DNA from: Natranaerovirga pectinivora
Lineage (GTDB): Bacteria > Bacillota > Clostridia > Lachnospirales > DSM-24629
Direction: 5' to 3'
DNA: 64,000 bases
NCBI RefSeq assembly: GCF_004342165.1
Contig: NZ_SMAL01000001.1
Span: 425,591 to 489,590 of the forward strand
Position 1 is the first letter of the stretch, and every line of letters begins with the position of its first letter. Positions 34,546 through 43,859 of the stretch are shown here, in pieces. The notes under the pieces were generated by a model. That model was not told where the DNA came from and ran no database searches. It saw nothing but the letters and a program-made list of their open reading frames with translations. The position numbers were made by a program, and so were the translations under genes.

Positions 34546-35826
34546 ATGGAGACTTATGTGGTAAAACCAGAAGATACGTTATTTGATATTGCTATGGAAT
34601 TTGGTGTTACTGAACAATCGATAATGGAAACCAATACAATTCAACAACCTGAAGATTTGGTAGTTGGTCAGGCATTAATAATTCCAATATGGGGAACTTA
34701 TTATTATACAGAACCAGGAGATACTTTAGAAATAATTAGTGATAAAACAGGGGTTTCTGTCGATCAATTAATTCTTTTAAACGAGATTACAGATTCATAT
34801 GATCTAGAAGTAGGAACAAGATTATTCATACCACCAACACCCAGGAAAGTAATAGATGTGACCGCTTATGTAGATCTAGCAATGGGTGAAAGACTAATTA
34901 AGGATATAGGAAAAGCGGCGGAACAATTAACTTTTATCAATGTCTTTAGTTATGAAATGAATCCAGATGGTACATTAAATCCAATAGATGATGAAGAAGT
35001 TGTTCAAACAGCCTATGGTAATATTATTTCTCCTATTATGGTAGTCACCAATATAGCGCAAGGTCAATTCAGTAAAGAGTTAGCTACTATAGTACTAACA
35101 AATGAAGAATTCCAAGATCGCCTTTTAAGTGAGGCTTTATTAATTATGGAAAATAGAGGATATGATGGTATTGATTTTGACTTTGAGTATCTGGGCATTC
35201 AAAATCGTGATCATTATAATGCCTTTTTAAAAAAAGCTGTAGAGTTATTTAAACCATTAGGTTATATAGTTTCTACAGCCGTGGCTCCTAAAGATTTTCA
35301 AGACCAAGAAGGTATTATGTATGAGGGTCACGATTATAAAGGAATAGACCAGATGGTAGATTATGTTAATATTATGACTTATGAATGGAGCTGGTTAGGA
35401 GGAGCACCAAGGCCTGTTGCACCAATTAATGCAGTCAGGCAAGTTATGGAATATGCAGTTTCTGTAATGCCAAAAGAAAAAATTATGATGGGAATACCTT
35501 TATATGGGTATGATTGGACTTTGTCATATGAACAAGAAGGCGACTTCCCTATAGTAATAAGTCCTCAAAGGGCTTTAGAAATAGCAAAGGAATATGGCGC
35601 AGAGATACAATATGACAAAGAAGTGGAAGCACCATTTTTTACTTATACAGATGAGGAAGGTGCTTTCCATATTGTATGGTTTGAAGATGCAAGAAGTATT
35701 CAAGCAAAATTTGACTTAGTTAAAGAACTGGGAATAAAAGGCATAAATTTTTGGCTTATGGGAAAAGATTTTCCACAAAATTGGTTGTTAGTTGATGAAA
35801 ATTTTATCGTTCGTAAAAACGTTTAG
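34546..35826 (+). CDS. LysM2-GH18 spore cortex hydrolase, SleL/YaaH-like
   Basis: ATG 34546 after TCGGGGGTG. Two LysM repeats (about 1-46, METYVVKPEDTLFDIAMEFG; and 49-95, YYYTEPGDTLEIISDKTGVS) bind peptidoglycan. A GH18 barrel follows with the catalytic motif DGIDFDFEYLG (E214 as acid) and ends NFWLMGKDFPQNW. SleL/YaaH enzymes are N-acetylglucosaminidases acting on muramic-lactam cortex fragments during germination; the LysM2-GH18 order and 426 residues fit. There is no signal peptide, which agrees with synthesis in the mother cell or forespore rather than standard secretion. Its position behind the Csp-like pair supports a germination role. Confidence 0.9.
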   Translation: METYVVKPEDTLFDIAMEFGVTEQSIMETNTIQQPEDLVVGQALIIPIWGTYYYTEPGDTLEIISDKTGVSVDQLILLNEITDSYDLEVGTRLFIPPTPRKVIDVTAYVDLAMGERLIKDIGKAAEQLTFINVFSYEMNPDGTLNPIDDEEVVQTAYGNIISPIMVVTNIAQGQFSKELATIVLTNEEFQDRLLSEALLIMENRGYDGIDFDFEYLGIQNRDHYNAFLKKAVELFKPLGYIVSTAVAPKDFQDQEGIMYEGHDYKGIDQMVDYVNIMTYEWSWLGGAPRPVAPINAVRQVMEYAVSVMPKEKIMMGIPLYGYDWTLSYEQEGDFPIVISPQRALEIAKEYGAEIQYDKEVEAPFFTYTDEEGAFHIVWFEDARSIQAKFDLVKELGIKGINFWLMGKDFPQNWLLVDENFIVRKNV

Positions 35827-36018
35827 TTGTACCGATAAAATAAATAATCCAAAAAAACATGTGCTACCCGTAGTCTAGTATTACGGGGCTTATGAATATT
35901 AAAGGTGGACAAGATAACTTTGTGATGGCATCTGTCATAAGGGTTTTACTTGACTTTTACCAAACAATATTTTTATTAATCTAATGTTTTGAAATACTTT
36001 TAAAATTGCATTTATATA

Positions 36019-36027
36019 TGGTACAAT
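36019..36027 (+). promoter_or_regulatory. Extended -10 element
   Basis: TGGTACAAT, about 80 bases before the metallophosphoesterase start; no good -35. The remaining gap 35827-36108 shows a weak CCGTA/TACGG hairpin and no gene. Confidence 0.4.
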
Positions 36028-36108
36028 ATTATGTGTTTTAATTTTATAATAACATTTTTTTGTAATCCTAAAATATTTGTATCAATATAAAGATAAGAGG
36101 TCAATTAT

Positions 36109-36981
36109 ATGGTTTTAAGAATGAACAAGAACAATACAAAAAAGGCTATACTAAGCATTTTATTAGTATTTATATTACTAATATTCTTTTTTATCTGGCA
36201 AAATAATTCTATTGTTATAACCCATATAAATTATACCAATATAAAAATACCAACAGAATTTTATGAGTATACCATTGTCCAAATTTCTGATTTGCATAAC
36301 AAGAATTTTGGAAAAAATCAAATCAAGTTACTTAATAAAATTAAAGAAATAGGTCCAGATATCATTGTAGTAACAGGGGATATAATTGATGCTAGACATA
36401 CTGATATAGATATAGCAATGACTTTTATTTATGGTGGGGTAAAAATTGCACCAATTTACTATGTATCAGGAAACCATGAAGCCAGATCTGGTGTTTACAA
36501 TACCTTAAGAGAACAGTTAGAAGATGCGGGGGTTACTATTCTAGATGATAACGCCCTAGAGTTAGTATTAAATGATTCATCTATTCAATTACTAGGCCTA
36601 TCTGATCCAGCATTTATTCCATTTAGTTATATGGATAATCCTATTAATGATGTTATTGGTCGAAGATTAAATGAGCTAAATAGCCCTAGTGAAAACAATA
36701 CATTTAAAATACTGCTTTCTCACAGACCTGAATTATTAGAGATATATGTAGATAACAAGGTAGATTTAGTATTCACAGGACACGCTCATGGAGGACAATT
36801 TAGACTGCCTTTTATAGGTGGATTATTTGCACCAAATCAAGGATTTTTCCCAAAATACACAAGTGGGGCTCATAGTGTAGAAGAAACAACAATGATTGTT
36901 AGTAGAGGGTTAGGGAATAGTATTTTTCCCTTGAGAATTTTTAATAGACCAGAGATAATTGTTGTAAAATTAAATAATTGA
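36109..36981 (+). CDS. Membrane-anchored metallophosphoesterase (YkuE-like)
   Basis: ATG 36109 has AAGAGGT 7 bases upstream. A single N-terminal helix (about 15-32) tethers a calcineurin-type domain with all five metal motifs: ISDLHNKNFG (D-x-H), VVTGDIID (GD), SGNHEAR (GNHE), LLSHRPE (H) and FTGHAHGGQF (GHxH). The GQFRLPFIGGLFAPNQGFFP tail is typical of YkuE/YaeI-type phosphodiesterases acting on membrane lipids or UDP-linked lipid precursors. The active site should face outside unless the anchor is reversed. It is probably transcribed alone, or together with the Ntn amidase 107 bases downstream. Confidence 0.9.
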   Translation: MVLRMNKNNTKKAILSILLVFILLIFFFIWQNNSIVITHINYTNIKIPTEFYEYTIVQISDLHNKNFGKNQIKLLNKIKEIGPDIIVVTGDIIDARHTDIDIAMTFIYGGVKIAPIYYVSGNHEARSGVYNTLREQLEDAGVTILDDNALELVLNDSSIQLLGLSDPAFIPFSYMDNPINDVIGRRLNELNSPSENNTFKILLSHRPELLEIYVDNKVDLVFTGHAHGGQFRLPFIGGLFAPNQGFFPKYTSGAHSVEETTMIVSRGLGNSIFPLRIFNRPEIIVVKLNN

Positions 36982-37088
36982 TATACCAATTGTAATTGAT
37001 GTTTTTTAGCTACTAAGACGATTGACAACTATGTATTACTGTTGTAATATATAAGTAGTATTACAAATGTAGTTTTAAGGGGGATTTT

Positions 37089-38177
37089 ATGAGCAAGGAT
37101 ATTAGGTTAAATTCGAATAACAAGAAAAAAGTGTTTAAACGAACCATTATAACTACTGTAAGTCTAATATTAGTAATAGTATTATTAATAGGTGTACTAT
37201 TTCATAATGAAATTGCAACGATTGCATCCATAAAAAAAATTAATGATCGTCCAGTGTATGAAATGACCTATTATGGTGATTATGCTTTTGACAAATTCCT
37301 TGAAACAGGAGCATCCAGTGCAGAAGAATTAGAATTATTTTTAAGAAAAAGCCTTGCCCGTGGGATAATGAGTATTGGTATAAAGGAAAACCCGGATAGA
37401 GGTTGTTCAGCCTTCATTGCTAAAACACCTGAGGGTGATGTAATATTTGCAAGAAATTTAGACTATAGCTATACCGTCCCAATGATCTTAGAAACAAAAG
37501 CAAAGTCCAGTTATAGATCACTCTCTATAGCTAATATTTTGCATACTGAGAATGCTGAGTGGATTAATGATAAGTATGAATTTAAAATGACCCCTACTTT
37601 GAGACTGAAATCCCTGGCGTTACCTTATTTAATTTTCGATGGCATGAATGAACACGGATTGGCTGTAGCAGTGTTTGCATTAATTGGATCAAAATCTACA
37701 ATAGAAGAAAATAAAACTACACTTTATGACACAACCGTAATAAGGTTAATGCTGGATAAAGCTAAAAATGTAGAAGAAGCTATAAATTTAATATCGCAGT
37801 ACAATGTGGCCTTTATTCCTAAATCAGAAGTACATTTTATGTTTGCAGATGCTGATGGTAATTCAGCCATAGTTGAATATATCAGAGGAGAAGAAGTTGT
37901 TATACCTAAAGAGGGAGACTATCAAATTATTAGTAATTTCAGAATCCATGAAAACCGGAGTTTACAAGGTTTCGGAAGTGATCGATATTTAGCTTATGAT
38001 GCTGTTCTTTCTGAATCTGGAGGCATTATTACTACTGAAGATGCTCTAAAATTATTGCAAGAAAATACCATTCCAGGAGATGAACAATGGTCTGTGGTAT
38101 ACAATTTAACTCAAAAAACAGTTTCTCTAACTATATATGACGATTATGATACATTATATTTTTATGAATTAGATTAA
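37089..38177 (+). CDS. Choloylglycine-hydrolase/penicillin-V-acylase-like Ntn amidase
   Basis: ATG 37089 after AAGGGGG. A basic N-terminus and one membrane helix (about 17-37) lead to an Ntn domain whose nucleophile would be C106 in RGCSAFIAKTPEGDVIFARNLDY; the GDVxFARNxD segment is the family hallmark. Like other members with a long N-terminal part, maturation would require cleavage before this Cys. The FDGMNEHGLAVAVFAL and LRIMLD-type stretches agree. Substrates in the family include bile-salt amides, penicillin V and N-acyl homoserine lactones, and I cannot choose. The protein is anchored on the outside of the membrane. A strong terminator follows. Confidence 0.85.
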   Translation: MSKDIRLNSNNKKKVFKRTIITTVSLILVIVLLIGVLFHNEIATIASIKKINDRPVYEMTYYGDYAFDKFLETGASSAEELELFLRKSLARGIMSIGIKENPDRGCSAFIAKTPEGDVIFARNLDYSYTVPMILETKAKSSYRSLSIANILHTENAEWINDKYEFKMTPTLRLKSLALPYLIFDGMNEHGLAVAVFALIGSKSTIEENKTTLYDTTVIRLMLDKAKNVEEAINLISQYNVAFIPKSEVHFMFADADGNSAIVEYIRGEEVVIPKEGDYQIISNFRIHENRSLQGFGSDRYLAYDAVLSESGGIITTEDALKLLQENTIPGDEQWSVVYNLTQKTVSLTIYDDYDTLYFYELD

Positions 38178-38181
38178 TATA

Positions 38182-38229
38182 AAAGACAAATCTGCAAACT
38201 TGCTAGCAAGGATTTGGAGATTTGTCTTT
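38182..38229 (+). terminator. Terminator after the Ntn amidase gene
   Basis: AAAGACAAATC (38182-38192) pairs perfectly with GATTTGTCTTT (38219-38229). The interior TGCAAACTTGCTAGCAAG resembles the interior of the 15020 hairpin. Confidence 0.8.
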
Positions 38230-38294
38230 CAACAAAGCTTGTGTCTCTTACGAAGGAAGAGTCATCGGCTTCGTTAATACGATTTAATATTTGT

Positions 38295-38328
38295 AAACAG
38301 ATTAAGAAACCAATTAATCTGTTTTTTT
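38295..38328 (+). terminator. Second terminator
   Basis: AAACAGATTAA pairs with TTAATCTGTTT, followed by a long T-run. It lies upstream of the promoter at 38364. Confidence 0.75.
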
Positions 38329-38363
38329 ATTTTTCGAAATAATGTTCCAATTGTAGGCAATTA

Positions 38364-38372
38364 TGGTATAAT
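38364..38372 (+). promoter_or_regulatory. Extended -10 promoter element
   Basis: TGGTATAAT; TTCCAA (38345-38350) could be a weak -35 at 16 bases. It precedes the excisionase-like fragment and the PHP gene. Confidence 0.5.
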
Positions 38373-38425
38373 AATCATACTACTGTGTTAAATATTATAA
38401 TTTGTAATAAAATAGGAGAGATTTA

Positions 38426-38560
38426 TTAGAGTACTTCACTGAAGATATACTTAAGGGTAAATTTGGTGATATGCCATATGTGTATATTGATGGGAATTTA
38501 ATATTTAACAAAAGGGCCTTTGAAGAATGGTTATATGAACTAGCCATTGAAGAAAAATAA
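38426..38560 (+). pseudogene. Excisionase/MerR-like helix-turn-helix fragment without a start codon
   Basis: A 44-codon frame reads LEYFTEDILKGKFGDMPYVY then IDGNLIFNKRAFEEWLYELA. The second part matches the wing and last helix of excisionase-type HTH proteins (...PYVRIGGRILFRRSDVDEWL). A clear AGGAGAG lies at 38414-38420, but the codon at the right distance is TTA, so a TTG start may have mutated; no ATG, GTG or TTG fits. It may be the C-terminal remnant of a recombination-directionality factor or of a regulator fused to the PHP gene region. Confidence 0.45.
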
Positions 38561-38575
38561 GAAAGAGTGATTATC

Positions 38576-39400
38576 TTGAATTTGAACAATCTAAAAATAG
38601 ACTTGCACATACACACCAATGCTTCTGATGGCACTTGGTCAAATGTAGAACTACTAAAAAATATTTATGAGAAAAACATAAAAATCTTTTCCATTACGGA
38701 TCACGATACCATTACAAATAGTATAAAAATGATCTCTATGGTGCCTGATGACCTTTATTTTATTGTAGGTGTAGAGATCACCTGTACTTTAGATGGTAAG
38801 GAGTTTCATATTCTAGGTTATGATTTTGATATTCATAACAAAGCATTAAATAATTTATTAGTCTTTAACCGAATACAACGAGAAGAATCTAATAAAAAAG
38901 TGATTCAATATGCTTATGATACGAATATGTTAGATACCATAGAAAATTATAGTACCTATGAATATGACAAAGCTCGTGGTGGTTGGGAATCTTTAAATTA
39001 CCTATATGACAATAAGGTTATTAGCAATTTAAAAGATTACTTCCAATTGGCCAAATCATCAAATGAATTTTTGGTTTTAAAGGAGCCACAAGAAGTTATT
39101 GAGATTATTAAAGATGCAGGGGGTTATGCCTTTTTAGCCCATCCTAGTGGGTATACGAATGGCAGTAATTTATCTATAGAATGCCTAGAAAGGTTTAAGA
39201 ATTTTGGCATTTCTGGGATAGAGTGTTACTCTCCATATCTAAAGAGTTTAGAGGATGCAGCTTATTATATTAATTTTTGCAAAGAAAATGATTTGATGAT
39301 CTCTGCTGGTTCCGATTGTCATGGGGGATTTACCAATAGAGACTTGGGTAGTCCAGAAGTTAACTTAAATCAATTGGATTTAAGATTTATAAAAATATAA
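38576..39400 (+). CDS. PHP-domain phosphoesterase (TrpH/RNase AM-like)
   Basis: The start is placed at TTG 38576 (NLNNLKIDLHIHTNASDG), 8 bases after GAAAGAG; GTG 38567 is the alternative. The metal-binding PHP motifs are all visible: DLHIHTNASDGT, FSITDHDTI, a Glu in VGVEITC, AFLAHPSGY and SAGSDCHGG. Stand-alone PHP proteins of about 280 residues are Mn-dependent phosphoesterases; the characterised relative YciV/TrpH is a 5'-3' exoribonuclease that also cuts nucleoside 3',5'-bisphosphates. No Trp genes are nearby. The gene follows a short HTH fragment after 15 bases. Confidence 0.88.
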   Translation: MNLNNLKIDLHIHTNASDGTWSNVELLKNIYEKNIKIFSITDHDTITNSIKMISMVPDDLYFIVGVEITCTLDGKEFHILGYDFDIHNKALNNLLVFNRIQREESNKKVIQYAYDTNMLDTIENYSTYEYDKARGGWESLNYLYDNKVISNLKDYFQLAKSSNEFLVLKEPQEVIEIIKDAGGYAFLAHPSGYTNGSNLSIECLERFKNFGISGIECYSPYLKSLEDAAYYINFCKENDLMISAGSDCHGGFTNRDLGSPEVNLNQLDLRFIKI

Positions 39401-39425
39401 ATTTATTTAAAAGGGGTTTTTTAAA

Positions 39426-40043
39426 ATGAATGGAAAGATGGATCAAGATCATCTTAAAAAGAGAGCTATATTAAGAACTGTAGGGCCAATAGTGCTTATA
39501 ATTGGCATAATTTTTTTGATAATAGGAATAGCAGATTTCTTCTCAGTTCCTAAATCACCCTTTGGGGGTTCAATCTCTCAGACACCTTTTGGTGGAAGTA
39601 ATGATTTCTTTTCATCCACTCAAAACTTTGGTGGGGGACCTGATTTGTTTTGGTGCTTTTTTATTGCATTTCCTTTAATAGCAATTGGTATTGGTATGAC
39701 ATCCGCTGGTTATATGGGTGCAATGGCTAGGTATCAAGCTAATGAGATTGCACCAGTAGGCAAAGATGTATTTAATTATATGGCAGATGGTACAAGTGAA
39801 GGTGTTAAGAATATTTCTAAAGCAATTCATAGCGGTGTTACTGAAAGCAAGAATGGCATTAGAAAAAATGAAATTAGTAAAAATGTTAAGTGTACCCACT
39901 GTAGTACACCCAATACAGATAATGCAAAATTCTGTAATAACTGTGGTCAAAAAATACGTCTTATCTCTACTTGTTATTCTTGTGGGCAAGAAAATGATGT
40001 GAATGCAAAGTTCTGTAACCATTGTGGTTCTTCATTGATTTAG
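39426..40043 (+). CDS. Membrane protein with two C-terminal zinc ribbons
   Basis: ATG 39426 after AAAAGGGG. A first helix (about 18-38), a Gly/Phe/Pro/Ser-rich outer loop (about 40-72, repeats of PFGG) and a second helix (about 75-98) are followed by a linker and two zinc ribbons of the DZANK type at about 157-205: CTHCSTPNTDNAKFCNNCG and CYSCGQENDVNAKFCNHCG. The ribbons face the cytoplasm if both helices cross. Such proteins are frequent and uncharacterised in clostridia. It lies 25 bases after the PHP gene and may be cotranscribed with it. Confidence 0.75.
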   Translation: MNGKMDQDHLKKRAILRTVGPIVLIIGIIFLIIGIADFFSVPKSPFGGSISQTPFGGSNDFFSSTQNFGGGPDLFWCFFIAFPLIAIGIGMTSAGYMGAMARYQANEIAPVGKDVFNYMADGTSEGVKNISKAIHSGVTESKNGIRKNEISKNVKCTHCSTPNTDNAKFCNNCGQKIRLISTCYSCGQENDVNAKFCNHCGSSLI

Positions 40044-40097
40044 AACTGGAAAGTAAAGGATAGGGATTAAATATTAGGAAATTATAGGTGATATTGT

Positions 40098-40712
40098 ATG
40101 AAGAGTTTAATTAGGAGTTGGGAAAGTTGGTTGTTTTCAGCATTGTTTTATGCTTATTTTTTATTAGTTCACTGGAGTTTTAGAAATAATTTACCCCTTC
40201 AGCAGAATGACATTCTTTCACCACAATTATATAGATTTCTTGTTTTTGTCTACCTAGGTATATGGGTTTATTATATAAGTATTTTTGCACAAGAATATCT
40301 ACTTTATAAAAGGATAAATTCTGAGCCTTATAGGAAATTGTATACACCCAAAAAGAGTCTCTTTATATTTAGAATAATTATTATGGTAATCTGTCATATA
40401 ATTTGTTGGTTTGTATTTTACTCTTGGAACTATTATATATGGATGCCATTAGTTATTATAATAGCGGCATTTGCCCCACCAAAAGTCATAGAACCCTCTA
40501 TATATGAAACAGATCATTATATAATTTGCTCAGGTTACAAGATATATTTTAATGACATAGAATCTTTTAGAGATGAATTTGGCTATAAAATTGATTTAAT
40601 AATAAAAGGAAAGCCTTTTACACTTAAGTGTGGTAATGGAAAGAAGTACGATATTGTACTTAAAAGGCTAGAGTATTGGCTAAATTCGAGAGAAAATACT
40701 GTGTTGAAGTAG
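40098..40712 (+). CDS. Membrane protein with PH-like C-terminal domain
   Basis: ATG 40098 follows ATAGGTGATATTGT. Four hydrophobic segments (about 12-30, 46-66, 92-112, 114-132) precede about 65 soluble residues (YIICSGYKIYFNDIESFRDE and onward) that alternate strands like the bPH/YcxB-type domain. The layout is shared with 25688 and 48841. It is rich in Trp and Tyr. No function known. It could be a transporter accessory or signalling protein; nothing nearby decides. The gene after it starts 26 bases downstream. Confidence 0.55.
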   Translation: MKSLIRSWESWLFSALFYAYFLLVHWSFRNNLPLQQNDILSPQLYRFLVFVYLGIWVYYISIFAQEYLLYKRINSEPYRKLYTPKKSLFIFRIIIMVICHIICWFVFYSWNYYIWMPLVIIIAAFAPPKVIEPSIYETDHYIICSGYKIYFNDIESFRDEFGYKIDLIIKGKPFTLKCGNGKKYDIVLKRLEYWLNSRENTVLK

Positions 40713-40738
40713 TTTAATTATAAAAAGGAGACTAAAGT

Positions 40739-41356
40739 ATGATTAAAATAATAGAAAGTGAAACAAATAAAGGTAAATTAATCATATATAGACTTAAAGA
40801 ATATAAAAACCAATTAGAACCCTTTGAAGTTTTTATTAACAATAATAAGGAAGTATTAATTTATGAAGGTATGCAAATAGACATTTCCCTACAAGAAGGA
40901 GAATATCAAATATATATTAAATGTAATGATTATATTACTCCTGCTATCACTGTTAACATTAAAAAGAATAAAGAAAGTACAATTGTAACAAAATCAAATA
41001 AAGCTATATTTTCTAAACAACATGTTTTTTTGTACGACAACTATAATCTTTCTCCAAAAGAGAAGAGAGAATGTATTAATCCTAAAACGAATCCTTTAAA
41101 ATCAATAGAAATTGTACCCTTATTATATTCCTCTGTTTTAGCTGGATTAAAATATTTCACACCTGTTTTTTTAGTTGTCTCATTAGTTATACGATTGATT
41201 CGGGGACCAGAACCTTTTTCCTTATCGTTGCTTTTTAGTGTTATTCCTCTTAGTATAGCAACAGGTATATTATGGGGTATTTATAATACTATACTTTGTT
41301 ATACAACACTAAATAAAGAGTTGAAGAAGTATCAAACTGTAATTAAAAATAAATAA
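40739..41356 (+). CDS. Hypothetical protein with beta-rich N-terminus and two C-terminal helices
   Basis: ATG 40739 after AAAAGGAG. Residues 1-90 are strand-rich with a repeated pattern (KGKLIIYRLKEYKNQLEPFE, VFINNNKEVL), resembling the small beta-sandwich seen in uncharacterised DUF-type proteins. It has helices at about 128-152 and 160-185 and a basic tail. No catalytic motif is seen. The domain would lie in the cytoplasm. Function unknown. It sits in a series of same-strand genes leading to the GH3 glucosidase. Confidence 0.55.
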   Translation: MIKIIESETNKGKLIIYRLKEYKNQLEPFEVFINNNKEVLIYEGMQIDISLQEGEYQIYIKCNDYITPAITVNIKKNKESTIVTKSNKAIFSKQHVFLYDNYNLSPKEKRECINPKTNPLKSIEIVPLLYSSVLAGLKYFTPVFLVVSLVIRLIRGPEPFSLSLLFSVIPLSIATGILWGIYNTILCYTTLNKELKKYQTVIKNK

Positions 41357-41394
41357 GCAGATATAAGAAATACAGATTGTAAAGAGGGATTAAT

Positions 41395-43830
41395 ATGAAT
41401 ATAAAAGAACTTATAAAATCTATGACTTTAGAAGAAAAGGCCGCCCTTTGTTCAGGGAAGAATTTTTGGAGTCTTGAATCAATAGAGAGATTAAATATTC
41501 CTTCAATTATGATGACGGATGGTCCTCATGGCCTTAGAAAACAAGCCAGTAACGCAGATCATATGGGATTGAATAAAAGTGTTCCTGCTACATGTTTTCC
41601 AACGGCTGTAACAACAGCAAGTTCTTGGGATAGAGAGCTATTACAAGAAATAGGAGAGGCACTAGGAGAAGAATGTTTGCAAGAAGGGGTTTCGGTTATA
41701 TTAGGTCCTGGAGCAAATATAAAACGATCACCTCTATGTGGCAGAAATTTCGAATACATATCAGAAGACCCTTATCTTACAGGTGAAATGGCTGCTGCTA
41801 TGATTACCGGTATTCAGTCAAAAGGTATTGGAACTTCTTTAAAGCATTATGCCGTTAACAATCAAGAAAAAAGACGAATGGTAATAGATTCAATTGTTGA
41901 TGAACGTACACTAAGAGAGATTTATTTATCAGGCTTTGAGACCGCTGTAAAAAAATCACAACCCTGGACAGTTATGGGTGCCTATAATAAGCTATACGGT
42001 ACCTATTGTTGTGAAAACAAGAAATTATTAAAGGATGTTCTTAGAGATGAATGGGGCTATGATGGTTTGGTACTTACTGACTGGGGCGCTTGTAATGATA
42101 GAGTAGAAGGTTTAAAAGTAGGTCTTGACTTGGAAATGCCTTCTTCTAACGGCTTATACGATAAGCAAATAACTCAAGCTGTTAAAAATAGTCAATTAGA
42201 TGAAAAGATACTTAATAGAACTGTAGAGCGTATTCTCAATTTAATATTCAAATGTATAGAAAACAAATATACTAATTATAAGTATGATAGTGACGCACAT
42301 CATACACTTGCTATAAAAGCAGCAGCTCAATCTATGGTTTTACTTAAGAACGATGACAGTATTTTACCTCTATCGAAAGATTGTAAGCTGGCTATAATAG
42401 GCGAATTTGCCAAATCTCCTAGATATCAAGGTGCAGGTAGTTCTCGTATCAATCCAACAAAGTTAGAGAATGTATTTGATGAACTTACGCATAGAGGCAT
42501 TAATTTTGCCTATTCAAAAGGATATGACTGTCAGGAAGATACACCTAATGAAGAACTTATAAATGAAGCTTGCAAGGTTGCAGCGGAAGCCAGTACAGTT
42601 GTCATATTTGCAGGCTTAACAGATAGATACGAATCTGAAGGCTTTGATCGAGAGCATATGAGAATGCCAGAATCTCATAATCACCTTATCAAAAGGATTG
42701 CTAAAGAGAATCAAAATGTCATTGTGGTTTTATCTGGAGGATCGCCTGTTGAAATGCCGTGGTTTGAAGATATTCAAGGACTAGTTAACACCTATTTATC
42801 AGGCCAAGGTGGTGCATCAGCAGTCCTAGATGTTCTATTTGGTGATGTGAATCCATCAGGAAAGCTGGCTGAAACGTATCCTATAAATTTATCGGATACT
42901 CCTTCCTACCATTATTTTGCAAAAGGCAGAAAAACTGCTGAGTATCGTGAAAGTATCTATGTAGGGTATAGGTATTATGATACAGCGTATAAGGATGTAC
43001 TTTTCCCCTTCGGCTTTGGATTAAGTTATACTCAATTCCAATACTCAGATATGACTATATCAAAAGATACAATGATTGATACTGAAGGAGTTACCCTAAG
43101 TCTTAAAGTGAAAAATGTAGGGAAGGTAGCTGGTGCAGAGGTTATACAACTATATATAAAAGACCAAGAATCAACCATTTTTAGACCTGAAAAAGAACTT
43201 AAAGGTTTTGTAAAAGTCTATCTAGAACCAGGTATGGATAAAACAATTCACTTTGTACTTAATAAGAGGTCATTTGCTTACTATAACATAAACATTAAGG
43301 ACTGGCATGTAGAAGAAGGTTTCTTTGATATTCTAATAGGTGCATCCTCAAGAGATATTAGATTAAAGGAAAAGATTTTTGTTAGGTCAAGTCAACCAAA
43401 TGTTCTAATACCTGATTATAGAAGTAGTGCAAGCGTTTATTATAATCTAAAAAACAAAGATCTAGAAATTTCACATACTGACTTTGAATCTCTTTACGGT
43501 AAACCATTGCCACCATCTGACTTGACTGAAGGGGAATATACCATTAATTCTAGTTTAGAAGATGTTAGCGAAACTTTTTTTGGTAAAATCTTAGTTAGAA
43601 GTATAAAAAGAAAAATCAAAGAAGTAGCCAATACAAAAGATGAGAATGACGTTACTTTTAGAATGATGTGGCTTTCAATCTTTGAATCACCCCTTAGAAC
43701 AATGGTGCAAATGGGCGACGGAGCTTTGTCTATGGATCTATTAAATGGCCTTTTAAAACTTATAAATAGAAAATATTTCAAAGGTTTTTTTATGCTATTA
43801 TGCGCCTCATTTAAAAAAAATGGACTATGA
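41395..43830 (+). CDS. Glycoside hydrolase family 3, beta-glucosidase type
   Basis: ATG 41395 after AAAGAGGG. GH3 N-terminal barrel: MTDGPHGLRKQ, GRNFEYISEDPYLTGEMAA, KHYAVNNQEKRRM, and the nucleophile D229 in GLVLTDWGACNDR. The C-terminal sandwich follows (LAIIGEFAKSPRYQGAGSSR, and ESEGFDREHMRMPESHN with the probable acid Glu), then a fibronectin-III-like domain (FGFGLSYTQF onward) and about 120 extra residues ending in hydrophobic stretches. There is no signal peptide, so it acts on imported oligosaccharides. 811 residues is normal for the domain set plus this tail. Exact sugar specificity cannot be told. Confidence 0.93.
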   Translation: MNIKELIKSMTLEEKAALCSGKNFWSLESIERLNIPSIMMTDGPHGLRKQASNADHMGLNKSVPATCFPTAVTTASSWDRELLQEIGEALGEECLQEGVSVILGPGANIKRSPLCGRNFEYISEDPYLTGEMAAAMITGIQSKGIGTSLKHYAVNNQEKRRMVIDSIVDERTLREIYLSGFETAVKKSQPWTVMGAYNKLYGTYCCENKKLLKDVLRDEWGYDGLVLTDWGACNDRVEGLKVGLDLEMPSSNGLYDKQITQAVKNSQLDEKILNRTVERILNLIFKCIENKYTNYKYDSDAHHTLAIKAAAQSMVLLKNDDSILPLSKDCKLAIIGEFAKSPRYQGAGSSRINPTKLENVFDELTHRGINFAYSKGYDCQEDTPNEELINEACKVAAEASTVVIFAGLTDRYESEGFDREHMRMPESHNHLIKRIAKENQNVIVVLSGGSPVEMPWFEDIQGLVNTYLSGQGGASAVLDVLFGDVNPSGKLAETYPINLSDTPSYHYFAKGRKTAEYRESIYVGYRYYDTAYKDVLFPFGFGLSYTQFQYSDMTISKDTMIDTEGVTLSLKVKNVGKVAGAEVIQLYIKDQESTIFRPEKELKGFVKVYLEPGMDKTIHFVLNKRSFAYYNINIKDWHVEEGFFDILIGASSRDIRLKEKIFVRSSQPNVLIPDYRSSASVYYNLKNKDLEISHTDFESLYGKPLPPSDLTEGEYTINSSLEDVSETFFGKILVRSIKRKIKEVANTKDENDVTFRMMWLSIFESPLRTMVQMGDGALSMDLLNGLLKLINRKYFKGFFMLLCASFKKNGL

Positions 43831-43859
43831 ATCACTATTTTTAAGGAGGTAATGATGAG

